Source: Leptolyngbya sp. BL0902 (lineage in GTDB: Bacteria; Cyanobacteriota; Cyanobacteriia; Phormidesmidales; Phormidesmidaceae). Taken from it: 64,000 nucleotides of DNA. Within the stretch, counting starts at the first letter, position 1. Every line of letters begins with the position of its first letter. Location: assembly GCF_016403105.1 (NCBI RefSeq), contig NZ_CP046157.1, forward strand, positions 29,511 through 93,510, read 5' to 3'. The notes below the pieces were generated by a model. That model was not told the origin of the DNA. It saw nothing but the letters and a program-made list of their open reading frames with translations, and made no database searches. This document shows positions 26,894 to 35,455 of the stretch, piece after piece. Both the position numbers and the translations under genes were made by a program.

Positions 26894-27074
26894 GTTACGC
26901 CACTCGTTAACGCCGCTCGTTGACGCCGCCAACTTTCGCCACCCAGTCACGACCGATTTTTGCGCTCGCCGCCCCAGTGCCTCCATTGGGGCCTATTCCT
27001 CGCGCCCATCAACAGGCCCATGGTTCACCGACTCAGTTCACCGAACCTAGTTCACCGACTTGGAGATTCCCCCT

Positions 27075-27650
27075 ATGCAAGTCACTTCATCTCATTCCCA
27101 ACCTTCCTATCCCGAACCTTCTCATTCCCAACCTCATTCCAAACCTCGCCGCCGATTTCACCGCTGGCTGTGGCTGGGTCTTCCGGCGGGAACCATCACC
27201 GCCACGACCCTGGGCCTGCTGATTGCCATCGGCACTGGCCCCGCTGGTGGGGTGCGCGTCACCAGCAATTTGGAACCCTACGCCGTTGCCTACCTGCACA
27301 ACCATGATCTGATCACCTCGGATGAAACCGTCATCGCCTACTACGATGCCACCATTACCCTCAACGGTCGCGAAGCCGCCATCTTGACCAATCGCCGCCT
27401 GATCTACCATCGCCCATCGCACACCACCAGCCTCCCCCTCGACCAAATTGCCTACATTCACCACGACACCGACCACTGGATCGGCGACATCATCCAGGTC
27501 GTTGCCCATTCTGGGGAAATCATGGTGATTGAAATTGCTCCTCTCAACGATGGCCCCCGGTTTTTGGCCGCCCTAGAAAACCAGGTGGCACGGGTTAAGG
27601 CTCAGTCCTATACGGCCCCTGCGCCCAATGCCGCCCAGTTCACGCCCTAG
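27075..27650 (+). CDS. Membrane-anchored PH-like domain protein
   Basis: 191 residues from the ATG at 27075 with GGAG nine bases upstream. The N-terminus is a polar, Ser/His/Pro repeat (SHSQP occurs more than once), followed by a basic patch, then one transmembrane helix (about 34-55, TITATTLGLLIAIGTG). The C-terminal domain has the bacterial PH-like pattern LNGREAAILTNRRLIYHRP, LPLDQIAYI and GEIMVIEI. Such domains usually mediate protein or lipid contacts at the membrane. TTCACCGA is repeated three times just upstream (27026-27058). Function unknown. Confidence 0.6.
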   Translation: MQVTSSHSQPSYPEPSHSQPHSKPRRRFHRWLWLGLPAGTITATTLGLLIAIGTGPAGGVRVTSNLEPYAVAYLHNHDLITSDETVIAYYDATITLNGREAAILTNRRLIYHRPSHTTSLPLDQIAYIHHDTDHWIGDIIQVVAHSGEIMVIEIAPLNDGPRFLAALENQVARVKAQSYTAPAPNAAQFTP

Positions 27651-27765
27651 CGACTCTGCATCAGTCTCAGTCTCGCCCTAGCTCCATGCCCCATTCCCTA
27701 GGGCGAGGAGACCTCGCCCCTACCGCCCGACTCCCGACTCCCGATTCCAGATTCCAGAGGTTCCT

Positions 27766-28509
27766 ATGAAAAGCCCGCTCAAACTCCTGACGGCCACCCT
27801 CGCCACCGCCGCCCTCGCCCTAATGGCTCCTCCCCCGGTGGAGGCCCAGTTCACGAACCCCTACACCTTCAGCACCTGGAACAACCCCATTTCCAGTTCC
27901 GCCGATACGGCCATCATGAACCGGGCCTTCCAGCGGATGCTGGGGAATGACGCCAGCGGATACAGCGGATCAGGGCGGGCAGAACCCCAGGCTCCTGTGG
28001 TGTCTGCGCCCCTGAGTGCTAGTGCCTTTCGTCCAGTGGGTGGCCACATCATGCCCCAGCGGCTGGCGGCAGACGCCGCCCTTAGCCCGGTTGAACAGCG
28101 GGAACTGACCGCCCTCTACAGCAGCCTGCTGGATTTCTACCACGATTGGCTAACCCAGGAGGGTGAACAACGCCTGCAAAACAACGTGGCAGGGGCGATG
28201 ATGTACCTGCTGCTGACGAGCCACTACCTACTCAACGACGGTGAGGAAGTCAGTCAAGCGGAACAAGACGCCATCCTCTATGACCTTAATGATGCGCTGG
28301 CCGATGATCTCACCTTTCAAACCCTTAGCCCTCAGGCCAAGCAGGAGATTTACGAAACCCTGGTGATTTCTGCGGCCCTGCCCCTCGCCCTCTATTTTGA
28401 AGGCTACGAAACGGGCGACGCGGATCTCGTCTTCCAAGCCCAGCAGATGATCGAAGCCACCTTGGTAGCAGTGCTGACGGGTGAGGCAGGCGTCTTCAAC
28501 GGGATATGA
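27766..28509 (+). CDS. Exported hypothetical protein (possibly DUF6683-like)
   Basis: 247 residues. The signal peptide KSPLKLLTATLATAALALMA ends near VEAQ. The mature protein has a linker and the motif SAFRPVGGHIMPQRLA, then an all-helical domain (SPVEQRELTALYSSLLDFYH, AEQDAILYDLNDALADDL) and ends in AQQMIEATLVAVLTGEAG. The FRP..G...P segment followed by a helical bundle resembles the DUF6683 family, but I recall this only loosely. It is a single gene convergent with the TetR regulator, 15 bp between stops. Confidence 0.6.
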   Translation: MKSPLKLLTATLATAALALMAPPPVEAQFTNPYTFSTWNNPISSSADTAIMNRAFQRMLGNDASGYSGSGRAEPQAPVVSAPLSASAFRPVGGHIMPQRLAADAALSPVEQRELTALYSSLLDFYHDWLTQEGEQRLQNNVAGAMMYLLLTSHYLLNDGEEVSQAEQDAILYDLNDALADDLTFQTLSPQAKQEIYETLVISAALPLALYFEGYETGDADLVFQAQQMIEATLVAVLTGEAGVFNGI

Positions 28510-28524
28510 CGTGGCTCTACAGAT

Positions 28525-29154
28525 TTAGCCATGAACTCTAGTGCTAGGGTCGATAGAATCCCCGGAAAGAGCACCCTCTGGGCCGTGGAGCAGTTGGTTG
28601 AGCCCCGCCCGATACAGTCCTTTGGGAGCCGCAACGGGATCGACGCAGGTCTGTAAAAACAGCCCGGTGCCGAAGGAGGTGATCACCCAGGCGAGGTGAT
28701 TCGGCGGCATGGGCATGGGGGTTTGGGTGGTACGGTAGTGGGTTTCCAGCAGGTGAGCCAGCACCTCGTAGGCTCGGCGGTAGCGCTGGGCCAGCTTTTC
28801 GCGGGCGGATTCATGGCGCATGGCGTAGAGGAAGAATTCGATGGTGAGCAGGTTGAGGGTGCGGTTTTCCGTCAGTTCTCGTTCAAACTCGGCTTCCCAC
28901 ACCGCTAGATCGAGGCCGTCGCCCAGCTTCTCGATTTCCACCGCCAGGTATTGATCAATCAGGGCCAGAAACAGGTCTTCCTTGCTGGCGAAGTTGGAGT
29001 AGACCGCCCCCTTGGAGTAGCCCGCCGCCTCGGCAACGTCCTCCACCGATGCGCCGTTGAAGCCCCGCTCGGCAAACACCTGGGCGGCGGCGGTAAGCAG
29101 GCGTTCGCGGGTTTGTTGACGACTTTCTTCCCGGCTGAGGCGAGGCTTGGGCAT
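28525..29154 (-). CDS. TetR/AcrR family transcriptional repressor
   Basis: 209 residues from the ATG at 29154. The N-terminal helix-turn-helix is canonical: RLLTAAAQVFAERGFNGASV, then EDVAEAAGYSKGAVYSNF and KEDLFLALI. The C-terminal ligand domain is helical and not diagnostic. The gene is divergent from an ABC-exporter operon. The 125-bp gap contains an 18-bp palindrome overlapping a promoter, so it most likely represses the exporter (and itself) until a ligand binds. Complete and of normal length. Confidence 0.9.
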   Translation of the reverse strand: MPKPRLSREESRQQTRERLLTAAAQVFAERGFNGASVEDVAEAAGYSKGAVYSNFASKEDLFLALIDQYLAVEIEKLGDGLDLAVWEAEFERELTENRTLNLLTIEFFLYAMRHESAREKLAQRYRRAYEVLAHLLETHYRTTQTPMPMPPNHLAWVITSFGTGLFLQTCVDPVAAPKGLYRAGLNQLLHGPEGALSGDSIDPSTRVHG

Positions 29155-29210
29155 GGCTAATGTTTCCGTTCGCAACGGCACCGGGGCAAACCCCAGCACC
29201 ACCGATATAC

Positions 29211-29239
29211 TTGAAATTGAAATACCGTTCGGTATTTAG
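29211..29239 (+). promoter_or_regulatory. Promoter and TetR-type operator of the ABC exporter operon
   Basis: AAATACCGTTCGGTATTT (29221-29238) is a perfect 8+2+8 palindrome of the kind bound by TetR/AcrR repressors. TTGAAA (29211-29216) and TATTTA (29234-29239) give a -35/-10 pair with 17-bp spacing, and the palindrome covers the spacer and the -10. Repressor binding would block RNA polymerase. The first gene starts about 40 bp downstream. Confidence 0.8.
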
Positions 29240-29278
29240 ATTTCGACTAGTCTTTATTGTACTGGGGAAAATCACGCC

Positions 29279-30025
29279 ATGATCGCCCCGTCCCCCGCCG
29301 CCCCTCCAGTTCCCCCGAATGCGCCAGCCCTGTTCCACGGTCGGCAGATCACCAAGACCTACCAAATGGGCGAAGTGGCCGTCCATGCCCTGCGCCAGGT
29401 GGATATCGACCTCTATGAAGGGGAATTTGTGGTGCTGCTGGGGCCATCGGGCAGCGGCAAATCCACTCTGCTGAATATCCTGGGCGGGCTGGATGTGCCC
29501 ACCAGCGGCGAGGTGTTTTTCAAAAATCAAAACCTGACCGCCGGGGGCGACCGTCTGCTCACCCGCTTTCGCCGCGAGTCCATTGGCTTCATCTTCCAGT
29601 TCTACAACCTCATCCCCAGCCTCACCGCCAAGGAAAACGTCGCCCTCGTCACCGACATCGCCCCCCACCCGATGCGGCCTGAGGTGGCCCTAGATTTAGT
29701 GGATCTGGGGGATCGCCTCGACCACTTTCCCTCCCAACTTTCCGGTGGCCAACAGCAGCGGGTGGCCATCGCCCGCGCCATCGCCAAACGGCCCGAAGTC
29801 CTCTTCTGCGACGAACCCACTGGAGCCCTCGACTTCTCCACCGGGAAGCTGGTGCTGGAGGTGCTGGCCCGCGTCAACCAAGAACTGGGCACCACCGTGG
29901 TGATCATCACCCACAACGCCGGAATTGGGGCCATGGGGGATCGCGTCATCACCATGCGCGACGGCCAGATCCACTCCGTGGAGCACAACCAGCGGCGGGC
30001 CAAGCCGGAGGAGTTGGAATGGTGA
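29279..30025 (+). CDS. ABC transporter ATP-binding protein (MacB/LolD/DevA-like)
   Basis: 248 residues. Walker [10 protein letters not shown] (55-63), Q-loop in [18 protein letters not shown], signature [15 protein letters not shown] near 153, Walker [13 protein letters not shown] and the switch His in VIITHN are all present. Members of this subfamily drive tripartite export rather than uptake. The next genes encode a double-FtsX permease and an HlyD-type adaptor, completing an exporter. The operon is under the TetR-type operator. The substrate is not predictable; export of a glycolipid, peptide or toxic compound would fit. Confidence 0.92.
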   Translation: MIAPSPAAPPVPPNAPALFHGRQITKTYQMGEVAVHALRQVDIDLYEGEFVVLLGPSGSGKSTLLNILGGLDVPTSGEVFFKNQNLTAGGDRLLTRFRRESIGFIFQFYNLIPSLTAKENVALVTDIAPHPMRPEVALDLVDLGDRLDHFPSQLSGGQQQRVAIARAIAKRPEVLFCDEPTGALDFSTGKLVLEVLARVNQELGTTVVIITHNAGIGAMGDRVITMRDGQIHSVEHNQRRAKPEELEW

Positions 30026-30036
30026 CTTGGCAAGGT

Positions 30037-30104
30037 AAAAGGCAAAAGGCAAAAGGCAAAAGGCAAAAGGCAAAATTTTGAACTTTGAACTTTGAACTTT
30101 GAAT
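30037..30104 (+). repeat. Heptanucleotide short tandem repeats (two blocks)
   Basis: Five tandem copies of AAAAGGC (30037-30071) are followed by four of TTTGAAC/T (30077-30104), both with a 7-bp period. They occupy the gap between the ATPase and permease genes. Heptamer repeats of this kind (STRR-like) are well known between cyanobacterial genes. Related blocks occur at 32505-32560 and 37325-37350. Confidence 0.85.
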
Positions 30105-30116
30105 TCCCCTCCCCCC

Positions 30117-32486
30117 ATGCGCTCCCTCCACCGCAAACTCCTCCGCGATCTCCGCACCCTGCGCGGCCAGGTGATCGCCATCGTGCTAATCGTGGCCTGC
30201 GGCATTGCCAGCATGGTGACCATGACCAGCACCTACCAGTCGTTGCTGTTGTCCCAAGAGCAGTACTACAGCCAGTACCGCTTTGCGGAGGTGTTTGGGC
30301 AACTGCGGCGGGCACCGGAGGGGGTGATGGCGCAGATTCGGGAGATTCCGGGGGTGGGGCAGGCGCAATCGCGGGTGGTGGAGACGGTCACTTTGGATGT
30401 GCCGGGGCTGGAGGATCCGGCCACCGGACGGTTGATTTCCCTGCCGGAGCAGCGCCAGCCCGTACTGAACGACACTGCCCTCCAGTCGGGCCGCTATTTC
30501 CAGCCCGGTCGCGCCAACGAGGTGATCGCCAGTCCGGCCTTTGTGGCGGCGAACCATCTGGCCCTGGGGGATACCCTCAGCGCCGTGATCAATGGCCGCT
30601 GGCAGGAGTTGCGGATTGTCGGTACGGCCCTGTCGCCGGAGTATGTCTACGAGATTAGCGGCACCGAGCTGCTGCCCGACAGCCAGCGGTTTGGGGTGTT
30701 TTGGATGGGGCGGGAAGCCCTGGCCACCGCCTTTGACCTGAACGGGGCCTTCAACGACGTGGTGCTGACCCTGACACCGGGGGTGAATCCGCAGGCGGTG
30801 ATCTTTCGCCTCGACCAGATCCTGGCTCCCTACGGCGGACTGGGGGCCTACGGGCGCGAGAACCAGGTCTCCCATCGGTTTCTGGAGGAGGATTTGCAGG
30901 GGCTTCAGGTGATGGCGCTGATTCTGCCAGTGATCTTCCTGGGCATTGCCGCCTTTTTGCTGAATATGGTGCTGGCCCGCCTGGTCAGCACCCAGCGGGA
31001 TCAGATTGCGGTGCTCAAGGCCTTTGGCTACCGCAACACCGAGGTGGGGCTGCACTTTTTGCAGTTGGTGCTGGTGGTGGTGGCCCTGGGGGCGGCGGTG
31101 GGCATTGGTCTGGGCCGCTGGCTGGGGGCGAGTTTCACCGAGTTCTATACCCAGTACTACCAGTTCCCCTCGGTGCAGTACCGGGCGGGGTTGGGGCTGA
31201 TGCTGGGGGCGGGGGCGGTGAGTGGAATCGCGGCGCTCATCGGCGCGTTTAATGCCGTGCGCGGGGTGGTGGCCCTGCCCCCAGCCGAGGCCATGCGGCC
31301 CGAACCTCCGGCCAGCTTTCGGCCCACCCTGGTGGAGCGGCTGGGGTTGCAGCGCTGGCTGTCTCCCGCCGGACGAATCATCCTGCGCAACCTGGAGCGG
31401 CGGCCCTGGCAAGCCCTGCTGGCCATCGTCGGCATTGCCCTGGCGGTGGCCATTCTGGTGGTGGGGGGCTACTTCGGTAATGCCATCGACCACATTATGA
31501 CGGTGCAGTTCAACACCGTGCAGCGGGAAGACCTCACCCTCACCTTCGCCCAGCCCCTCTCAGGCCGAGTCCGCCACGACCTGGCCCAACTGCCGGGGGT
31601 GCTGCGGGTGGAGCCATTTCGGGCGGTGCCTGTGCGGCTGCGGTACGAACAGCGATCGCGCCTGGGAGCCATCACCGGACTTTCGACCCCCAGCACCCTG
31701 CGCCAACTGATCGACACCAACCTGCAATCGGTGCCCCTACCCAGCGATGGCCTGGTGCTCAGCCAAACCCTGGCGGAGCTATTACAGGTGCAGGTGGGGG
31801 ATGCCCTGACGGTGGAGGTGCTGGAGGGAGCCCGCCCCACCCGGTCGGTACCCGTGGCCGGACTGGTGGACGAACTGGTGGGCCTGTCCGCCTACATGGA
31901 GGTGAACGCCCTCAACGCCCTGATGCAGGAGGCCCCAAGCTACTCCGGGGCCTACCTGCGGGTGGATCCCGAAGCCCTGCCCAGCCTCTACCGCCAGCTT
32001 AAGCGCACCCCCGCCATCGCCAGCGTCGCCCAGCGCCAAACCGCCCTAGAGCAGTTCAACGAAACCGTCGGGGCCACCTCCGGAGCCATGAACGCCGTGC
32101 TGATGCTGTTTGCCACCATCATCTCCGCCGGGGTGATCTATAACGCCGCCCGCATTGCCCTCTCCGAACGCAGCCGCGAACTGGCCACCCTGCGCATCAT
32201 CGGCTTCACCCAGCGGGAAATCGCCTTCATTCTGCTGGGGGAACAGGGGGCGCTCACCCTAGCGGCGGTGCCCCTGGGCTGGGTACTGGGCTACGCCATG
32301 GCCTGGGCCTTAAGCGAATTTGCCGTCGCCGACTCAGAGCTATTTCGCCTACCCTTCGTGATCCAGCCCGCCAGCTACCTCTTTGCCCTACTGGTGACGG
32401 TGGTAGCCGCCCTCGGCTCCGGCCTCCTCATCGCCCGCCAACTCCAAGGACTGGACTTGATTGCCGTCTTGAAAACGAGGGAGTGA
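30117..32486 (+). CDS. ABC transporter permease with two FtsX domains
   Basis: 789 residues from the ATG at 30117; no good ribosome site is visible and the space upstream is heptamer repeat. TM1 lies near residues 14-36 (GQVIAIVLIVACGIASMVTM). A large extracytoplasmic MacB-like domain follows, then three helices (VMALILPVIFLGIAAFLLNM onwards), a second TM and periplasmic domain beginning near RRPWQALLAIVGIALAVAIL, and three C-terminal helices. The conserved FtsX loop RDQIAVLKAFGYRNTEV and its second copy ELATLRIIGFTQREIAFILL are clear. This is the 8-TM, two-domain permease form that works with a single MacB-like ATPase. Confidence 0.9.
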   Translation: MRSLHRKLLRDLRTLRGQVIAIVLIVACGIASMVTMTSTYQSLLLSQEQYYSQYRFAEVFGQLRRAPEGVMAQIREIPGVGQAQSRVVETVTLDVPGLEDPATGRLISLPEQRQPVLNDTALQSGRYFQPGRANEVIASPAFVAANHLALGDTLSAVINGRWQELRIVGTALSPEYVYEISGTELLPDSQRFGVFWMGREALATAFDLNGAFNDVVLTLTPGVNPQAVIFRLDQILAPYGGLGAYGRENQVSHRFLEEDLQGLQVMALILPVIFLGIAAFLLNMVLARLVSTQRDQIAVLKAFGYRNTEVGLHFLQLVLVVVALGAAVGIGLGRWLGASFTEFYTQYYQFPSVQYRAGLGLMLGAGAVSGIAALIGAFNAVRGVVALPPAEAMRPEPPASFRPTLVERLGLQRWLSPAGRIILRNLERRPWQALLAIVGIALAVAILVVGGYFGNAIDHIMTVQFNTVQREDLTLTFAQPLSGRVRHDLAQLPGVLRVEPFRAVPVRLRYEQRSRLGAITGLSTPSTLRQLIDTNLQSVPLPSDGLVLSQTLAELLQVQVGDALTVEVLEGARPTRSVPVAGLVDELVGLSAYMEVNALNALMQEAPSYSGAYLRVDPEALPSLYRQLKRTPAIASVAQRQTALEQFNETVGATSGAMNAVLMLFATIISAGVIYNAARIALSERSRELATLRIIGFTQREIAFILLGEQGALTLAAVPLGWVLGYAMAWALSEFAVADSELFRLPFVIQPASYLFALLVTVVAALGSGLLIARQLQGLDLIAVLKTRE

Positions 32487-32504
32487 TGGGGATAAGGGGT
32501 GAGA

Positions 32505-32560
32505 TTTTGAACTTCGCACTTTGAACCTTGAATTTTGCATTTTGAATTTTGAACTTTGAC
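32505..32560 (+). repeat. Degenerate heptamer repeat (TTTGAAC-type)
   Basis: About eight imperfect copies of TTTGAAC/TTTTGCA/CTTGAAT with a 7-bp period fill the gap between the permease stop and the HlyD start. The same repeat family precedes the permease gene. It stops just before the ribosome site AAGGAG of the next gene. Confidence 0.75.
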
Positions 32561-32578
32561 CGTCACAAGGAGATCCCC

Positions 32579-33964
32579 ATGACCAGCACCCTCTCCACCC
32601 CCAACACCGACGCCAAACCTCGCCGCCTTCCCCGCTGGTCGCGCCGGGGGCTTTATGTCCTAGGAGGATTGGGACTCGCCGCCTTGGTGGGCTATGCCCT
32701 GCGGCCCCAGTCGCTGGCCGTGGATCTGGCCACGGTGGAGCGGGGCGAGTTGCAGGTGACGGTGAACGCCGAGGGCCGCACGCGGGTGCGGGATCGCTAC
32801 ACCATTGCCGCCGCCGTGGATGGCGAACTCCAGCGCATTGACCTGCGGGCGGGGGATATCGTAGAAGCCGGGGCGGTGATTGCCCGTCTCGACCCGCTGC
32901 CCCTGAGCAGCCGAGTGGAGGCCACCCAGGCCCGCCGCCGCTCGGTGGAAGCCCAACTGGCCGGGGTGGAGACCCAGCGGCCCAAGCCCGAAGCCCTGGC
33001 CCAGGCGGAGACCCGCATTCGGGTCGCCCAGGCCGCCCAGGCCCAGGCCCAGGCCCAGGTGAGCGAAGCCCAGGCCGCCCTGGTGCAGGCAGAGCGTGAT
33101 CGCGACCGCATGGCCACCCTGGAAAGTCGGGGGGCAATTGCTCGCCAGGAGCTAGAGGCGATGGAACTGGCCGTCACCCAGCGGCAGCAGGCCCTCGCCA
33201 CCGCCCGCCAGCAGGTCAACACCGCCCAGGCCGATGTCCAGGCCGCCCAGGCCAACCTGGCGCAAATCACCGCCGAACAGCAGGATCCCGACTATTTGCT
33301 AGCGGTATACCGGGGAGAACTCGCCGCCCTGGATGCCGAACTGGCCAACCTAGCCGACAACGCCCGCCGTGCCACCATTGCCGCCCCCGCCGCCGGACGG
33401 GTGCTGACGGTACTGGAGCCTAGCGCCCGGTTTGTGGCCGCAGGCACGCCCCTGCTCACCCTTGGCGATCCCAACAGCCTGGAACTGGTGATCGACATCC
33501 TGTCCACCGATGCGGTGCGGGTGTCCCCCGGCAACCCCGTCTACCTAGAGCGCTGGGGTGGTGAGGAAACCCTGCAAGCCACCGTGCGCCAGGTAGAGCC
33601 TGCCGCCTTCACTGAGGTCTCGGCCCTGGGGGTAGAGGAGCAGCGGGTGAATGTGATCGCCGACTTGACCGACCCCGCCGCCGCCCTGGGGGACGGCTTT
33701 CGGGTGGATGCGCGGATCGTAGTGTGGCAGAGTGACGATGTGCTGACGGTGCCCATCAGCGCCCTGTTTCGCTGCGATACGGACTGGTGTGCCTTTGTGA
33801 AGGACAATGGTCGCGCCCAGCGGCGACCGATCACCATCGGCCCCCGCAGCGACTTCGAGGCGGTGGTGGAATCGGGGCTGACCGAGGGTGATCAGGTGAT
33901 TCTCTACCCTGGCGACCAGATCGAGTCGGGGGTGAGGGTGCAGAGTAGACCTGGCCACAACTGA
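32579..33964 (+). CDS. HlyD/MFP-family periplasmic adaptor subunit of the ABC exporter
   Basis: 461 residues from the ATG at 32579, with AAGGAG eight bases upstream. A basic head is followed by one transmembrane anchor (about 24-41, GLYVLGGLGLAALVGYALR). The first half-lipoyl strand set (VDLATVERGELQVTVNAEGR) precedes a long Ala/Gln-rich coiled coil (about 105-240, many Q-A-x-A-Q repeats), then the returning lipoyl half RRATIAAPAAGRVLTVLEPS and a beta-barrel. It should bridge the permease to an outer-membrane channel. No TolC gene is present in the window, so the operon borrows one. Confidence 0.9.
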   Translation: MTSTLSTPNTDAKPRRLPRWSRRGLYVLGGLGLAALVGYALRPQSLAVDLATVERGELQVTVNAEGRTRVRDRYTIAAAVDGELQRIDLRAGDIVEAGAVIARLDPLPLSSRVEATQARRRSVEAQLAGVETQRPKPEALAQAETRIRVAQAAQAQAQAQVSEAQAALVQAERDRDRMATLESRGAIARQELEAMELAVTQRQQALATARQQVNTAQADVQAAQANLAQITAEQQDPDYLLAVYRGELAALDAELANLADNARRATIAAPAAGRVLTVLEPSARFVAAGTPLLTLGDPNSLELVIDILSTDAVRVSPGNPVYLERWGGEETLQATVRQVEPAAFTEVSALGVEEQRVNVIADLTDPAAALGDGFRVDARIVVWQSDDVLTVPISALFRCDTDWCAFVKDNGRAQRRPITIGPRSDFEAVVESGLTEGDQVILYPGDQIESGVRVQSRPGHN

Positions 33965-34121
33965 CCCTAGGATGCCGTCGTTCGCAACAGGCTGTGGTCT
34001 TTCCAGCATTGGCTCCTTCATGTCTCACCTTTCCTAGGGGTATTGACCCCCTCTGAAAATGTAAGATCCAGCGCTTTTTGGCCTAGTGAGGCACACGCAA
34101 ATTGCTGAAATGCCTGCCATC

Positions 34122-35198
34122 TCAACGAAAGCGGTCAGAGTGACCTGACTTGTCCCTGGACGAACTCGTCAAGCTAGTCTGTTCATGATCGAATTGACTA
34201 TAGTGATTAGGCGTGATCGCCTGCACCAACCGAAACCCCACATGGGTAGTACCGGTATCCACCGCTTGAGATTCGCGGGCGGCGGGGCGATAGCGACTGC
34301 AATAGTTTTTGGCGCAGAGGTAGGAACCACCTTTGATAACGTGGGTAGCTCCATCCTGGGGCTTTTTAGGGTCGTAGCTGGCGGCTTGAGCGGGGCCAGT
34401 GGGGTCGAGCTGATGGGCGAGGTCGTCGTGGTAGACAGTGAACCAGCTAGAGGTAAGTTCCCACACGTTGCCCGCCATGTCGTAGAGGCCGTAGCCATTG
34501 GGCGGGTAGGACATCACCGGAGCCGTGCCCAAATGTCCATCGGCCCTGGTATTAAAAAAAGGAAAAAGCCCCTGCCAGGTGTTGGCCTGTTTGGCAGAAT
34601 ACTGCTCGCCCCAAGTGTAGGTCCAGCCCGATTTCCCGCCACGGGCAGCATATTCCCACTGGGCCTCGGTGGGCAGTTGGCGACCCACCCAGGCGGCGTA
34701 GGCTTCGGCATCTTCGTAGGCGATGTGGACGACGGGGTGATTCTCCTTGCCTTGCAGGTCGCTGGCTGGGCCAAAGGGATGTTGCCAGTTGGCCCCCGGT
34801 GTCCAGTGCCACCAGCTTAGGTAGGCCACCTGCTGAAGCCCCTCCTCCGGCGGCTGAAAGACGAGGGAACCCGGTGCTCGTTCGCCTTCAGACAGGTCAG
34901 GAAATTCTGCCTTCGAGAGGGGCCGCTCCGCCACCGTCACATAGCCTGTCGCCGCCACAAAGGCCGCAAACTGGTCGTTCGTCACCTCATGGGGTTCGAT
35001 ACAAAAACTGCTGACGGACACATCCGCCGCAATTTTTTCCTCCACAAAATCCGAGTCTTCATCGCCCATGGTAAACGTGCCGCCAGGGATGAAAACCATG
35101 TCGCTAGGGCAGGGGGATGCCTCCGCTAAGGCTGGGAAAGGCCAATAGAACAGTGAACCAACCAGAATCCACAAAGGAAAAAATTGCTTAAAAAACAT
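34122..35198 (-). CDS. Formylglycine-generating enzyme (SUMF1/FGE) family protein, exported
   Basis: 358 residues from the ATG at 35198, selected because a signal peptide follows (FFKQFFPLWILVGSLFYWPF, cleavage near ALA). An in-frame start at 35261 adds 21 residues. FGE-sulfatase features: DMVFIPGGTFTMGDED, CIEPHEVTNDQF, LPTEAQWEYAARGG, YDMAGNVWEL and GGSYLCAKNYCSRYRPAARE. The last contains both Cys residues (295 and 300) that correspond to the catalytic pair of true FGE; non-catalytic family members lack them. FGE converts a Cys in sulfatases to formylglycine. The arylsulfatase at 41675-43357 is a plausible client. Confidence 0.85.
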   Translation of the reverse strand: MFFKQFFPLWILVGSLFYWPFPALAEASPCPSDMVFIPGGTFTMGDEDSDFVEEKIAADVSVSSFCIEPHEVTNDQFAAFVAATGYVTVAERPLSKAEFPDLSEGERAPGSLVFQPPEEGLQQVAYLSWWHWTPGANWQHPFGPASDLQGKENHPVVHIAYEDAEAYAAWVGRQLPTEAQWEYAARGGKSGWTYTWGEQYSAKQANTWQGLFPFFNTRADGHLGTAPVMSYPPNGYGLYDMAGNVWELTSSWFTVYHDDLAHQLDPTGPAQAASYDPKKPQDGATHVIKGGSYLCAKNYCSRYRPAARESQAVDTGTTHVGFRLVQAITPNHYSQFDHEQTSLTSSSRDKSGHSDRFR

Positions 35199-35325
35199 AA
35201 AGCCGTTTCGTAGGGTGCATTCGTGAAGCAATGCACCTAATGAAATCGGTGCAGAGCGCATCTATTTAGGTAAAAAGTGTCAAGACAATTCCGTTAGTGA
35301 ATTGCTCTTGTTTTGGGCTTTTCCC

Positions 35326-35451
35326 TCACCCCCAGCCCCTCTCCCAGGAGGGGGAGGGGAGTTGGAAGGGTAGAGCTTTAACGAGATCCCAGGGTGCTTC
35401 AGATTACTGACTATGAATGACCGCCTACTTCAATTCAGAACCCTGGGATCT
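35326..35451. repeat. Dispersed cyanobacterial repeat plus 12-bp inverted repeat
   Basis: 35326-35371 is a partial copy of the CCCTCACCCCCAGCCCCTC repeat found in full at 41340-41613. It is followed by AGATCCCAGGGT (35384-35395), whose perfect complement ACCCTGGGATCT lies at 35440-35451. AGATCCCAGGGTGCTT also follows the repeat at about 41459. The unit sits between convergent-oriented DUF202-BASS and FGE transcripts on the reverse strand. Confidence 0.7.
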
Positions 35452-35455
35452 GAGC

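Noticed and set aside
30186..31493. 435-codon reverse frame inside the permease gene
   Set aside because: His/Gln/Pro-rich text without domains, fully inside a well-supported FtsX permease.
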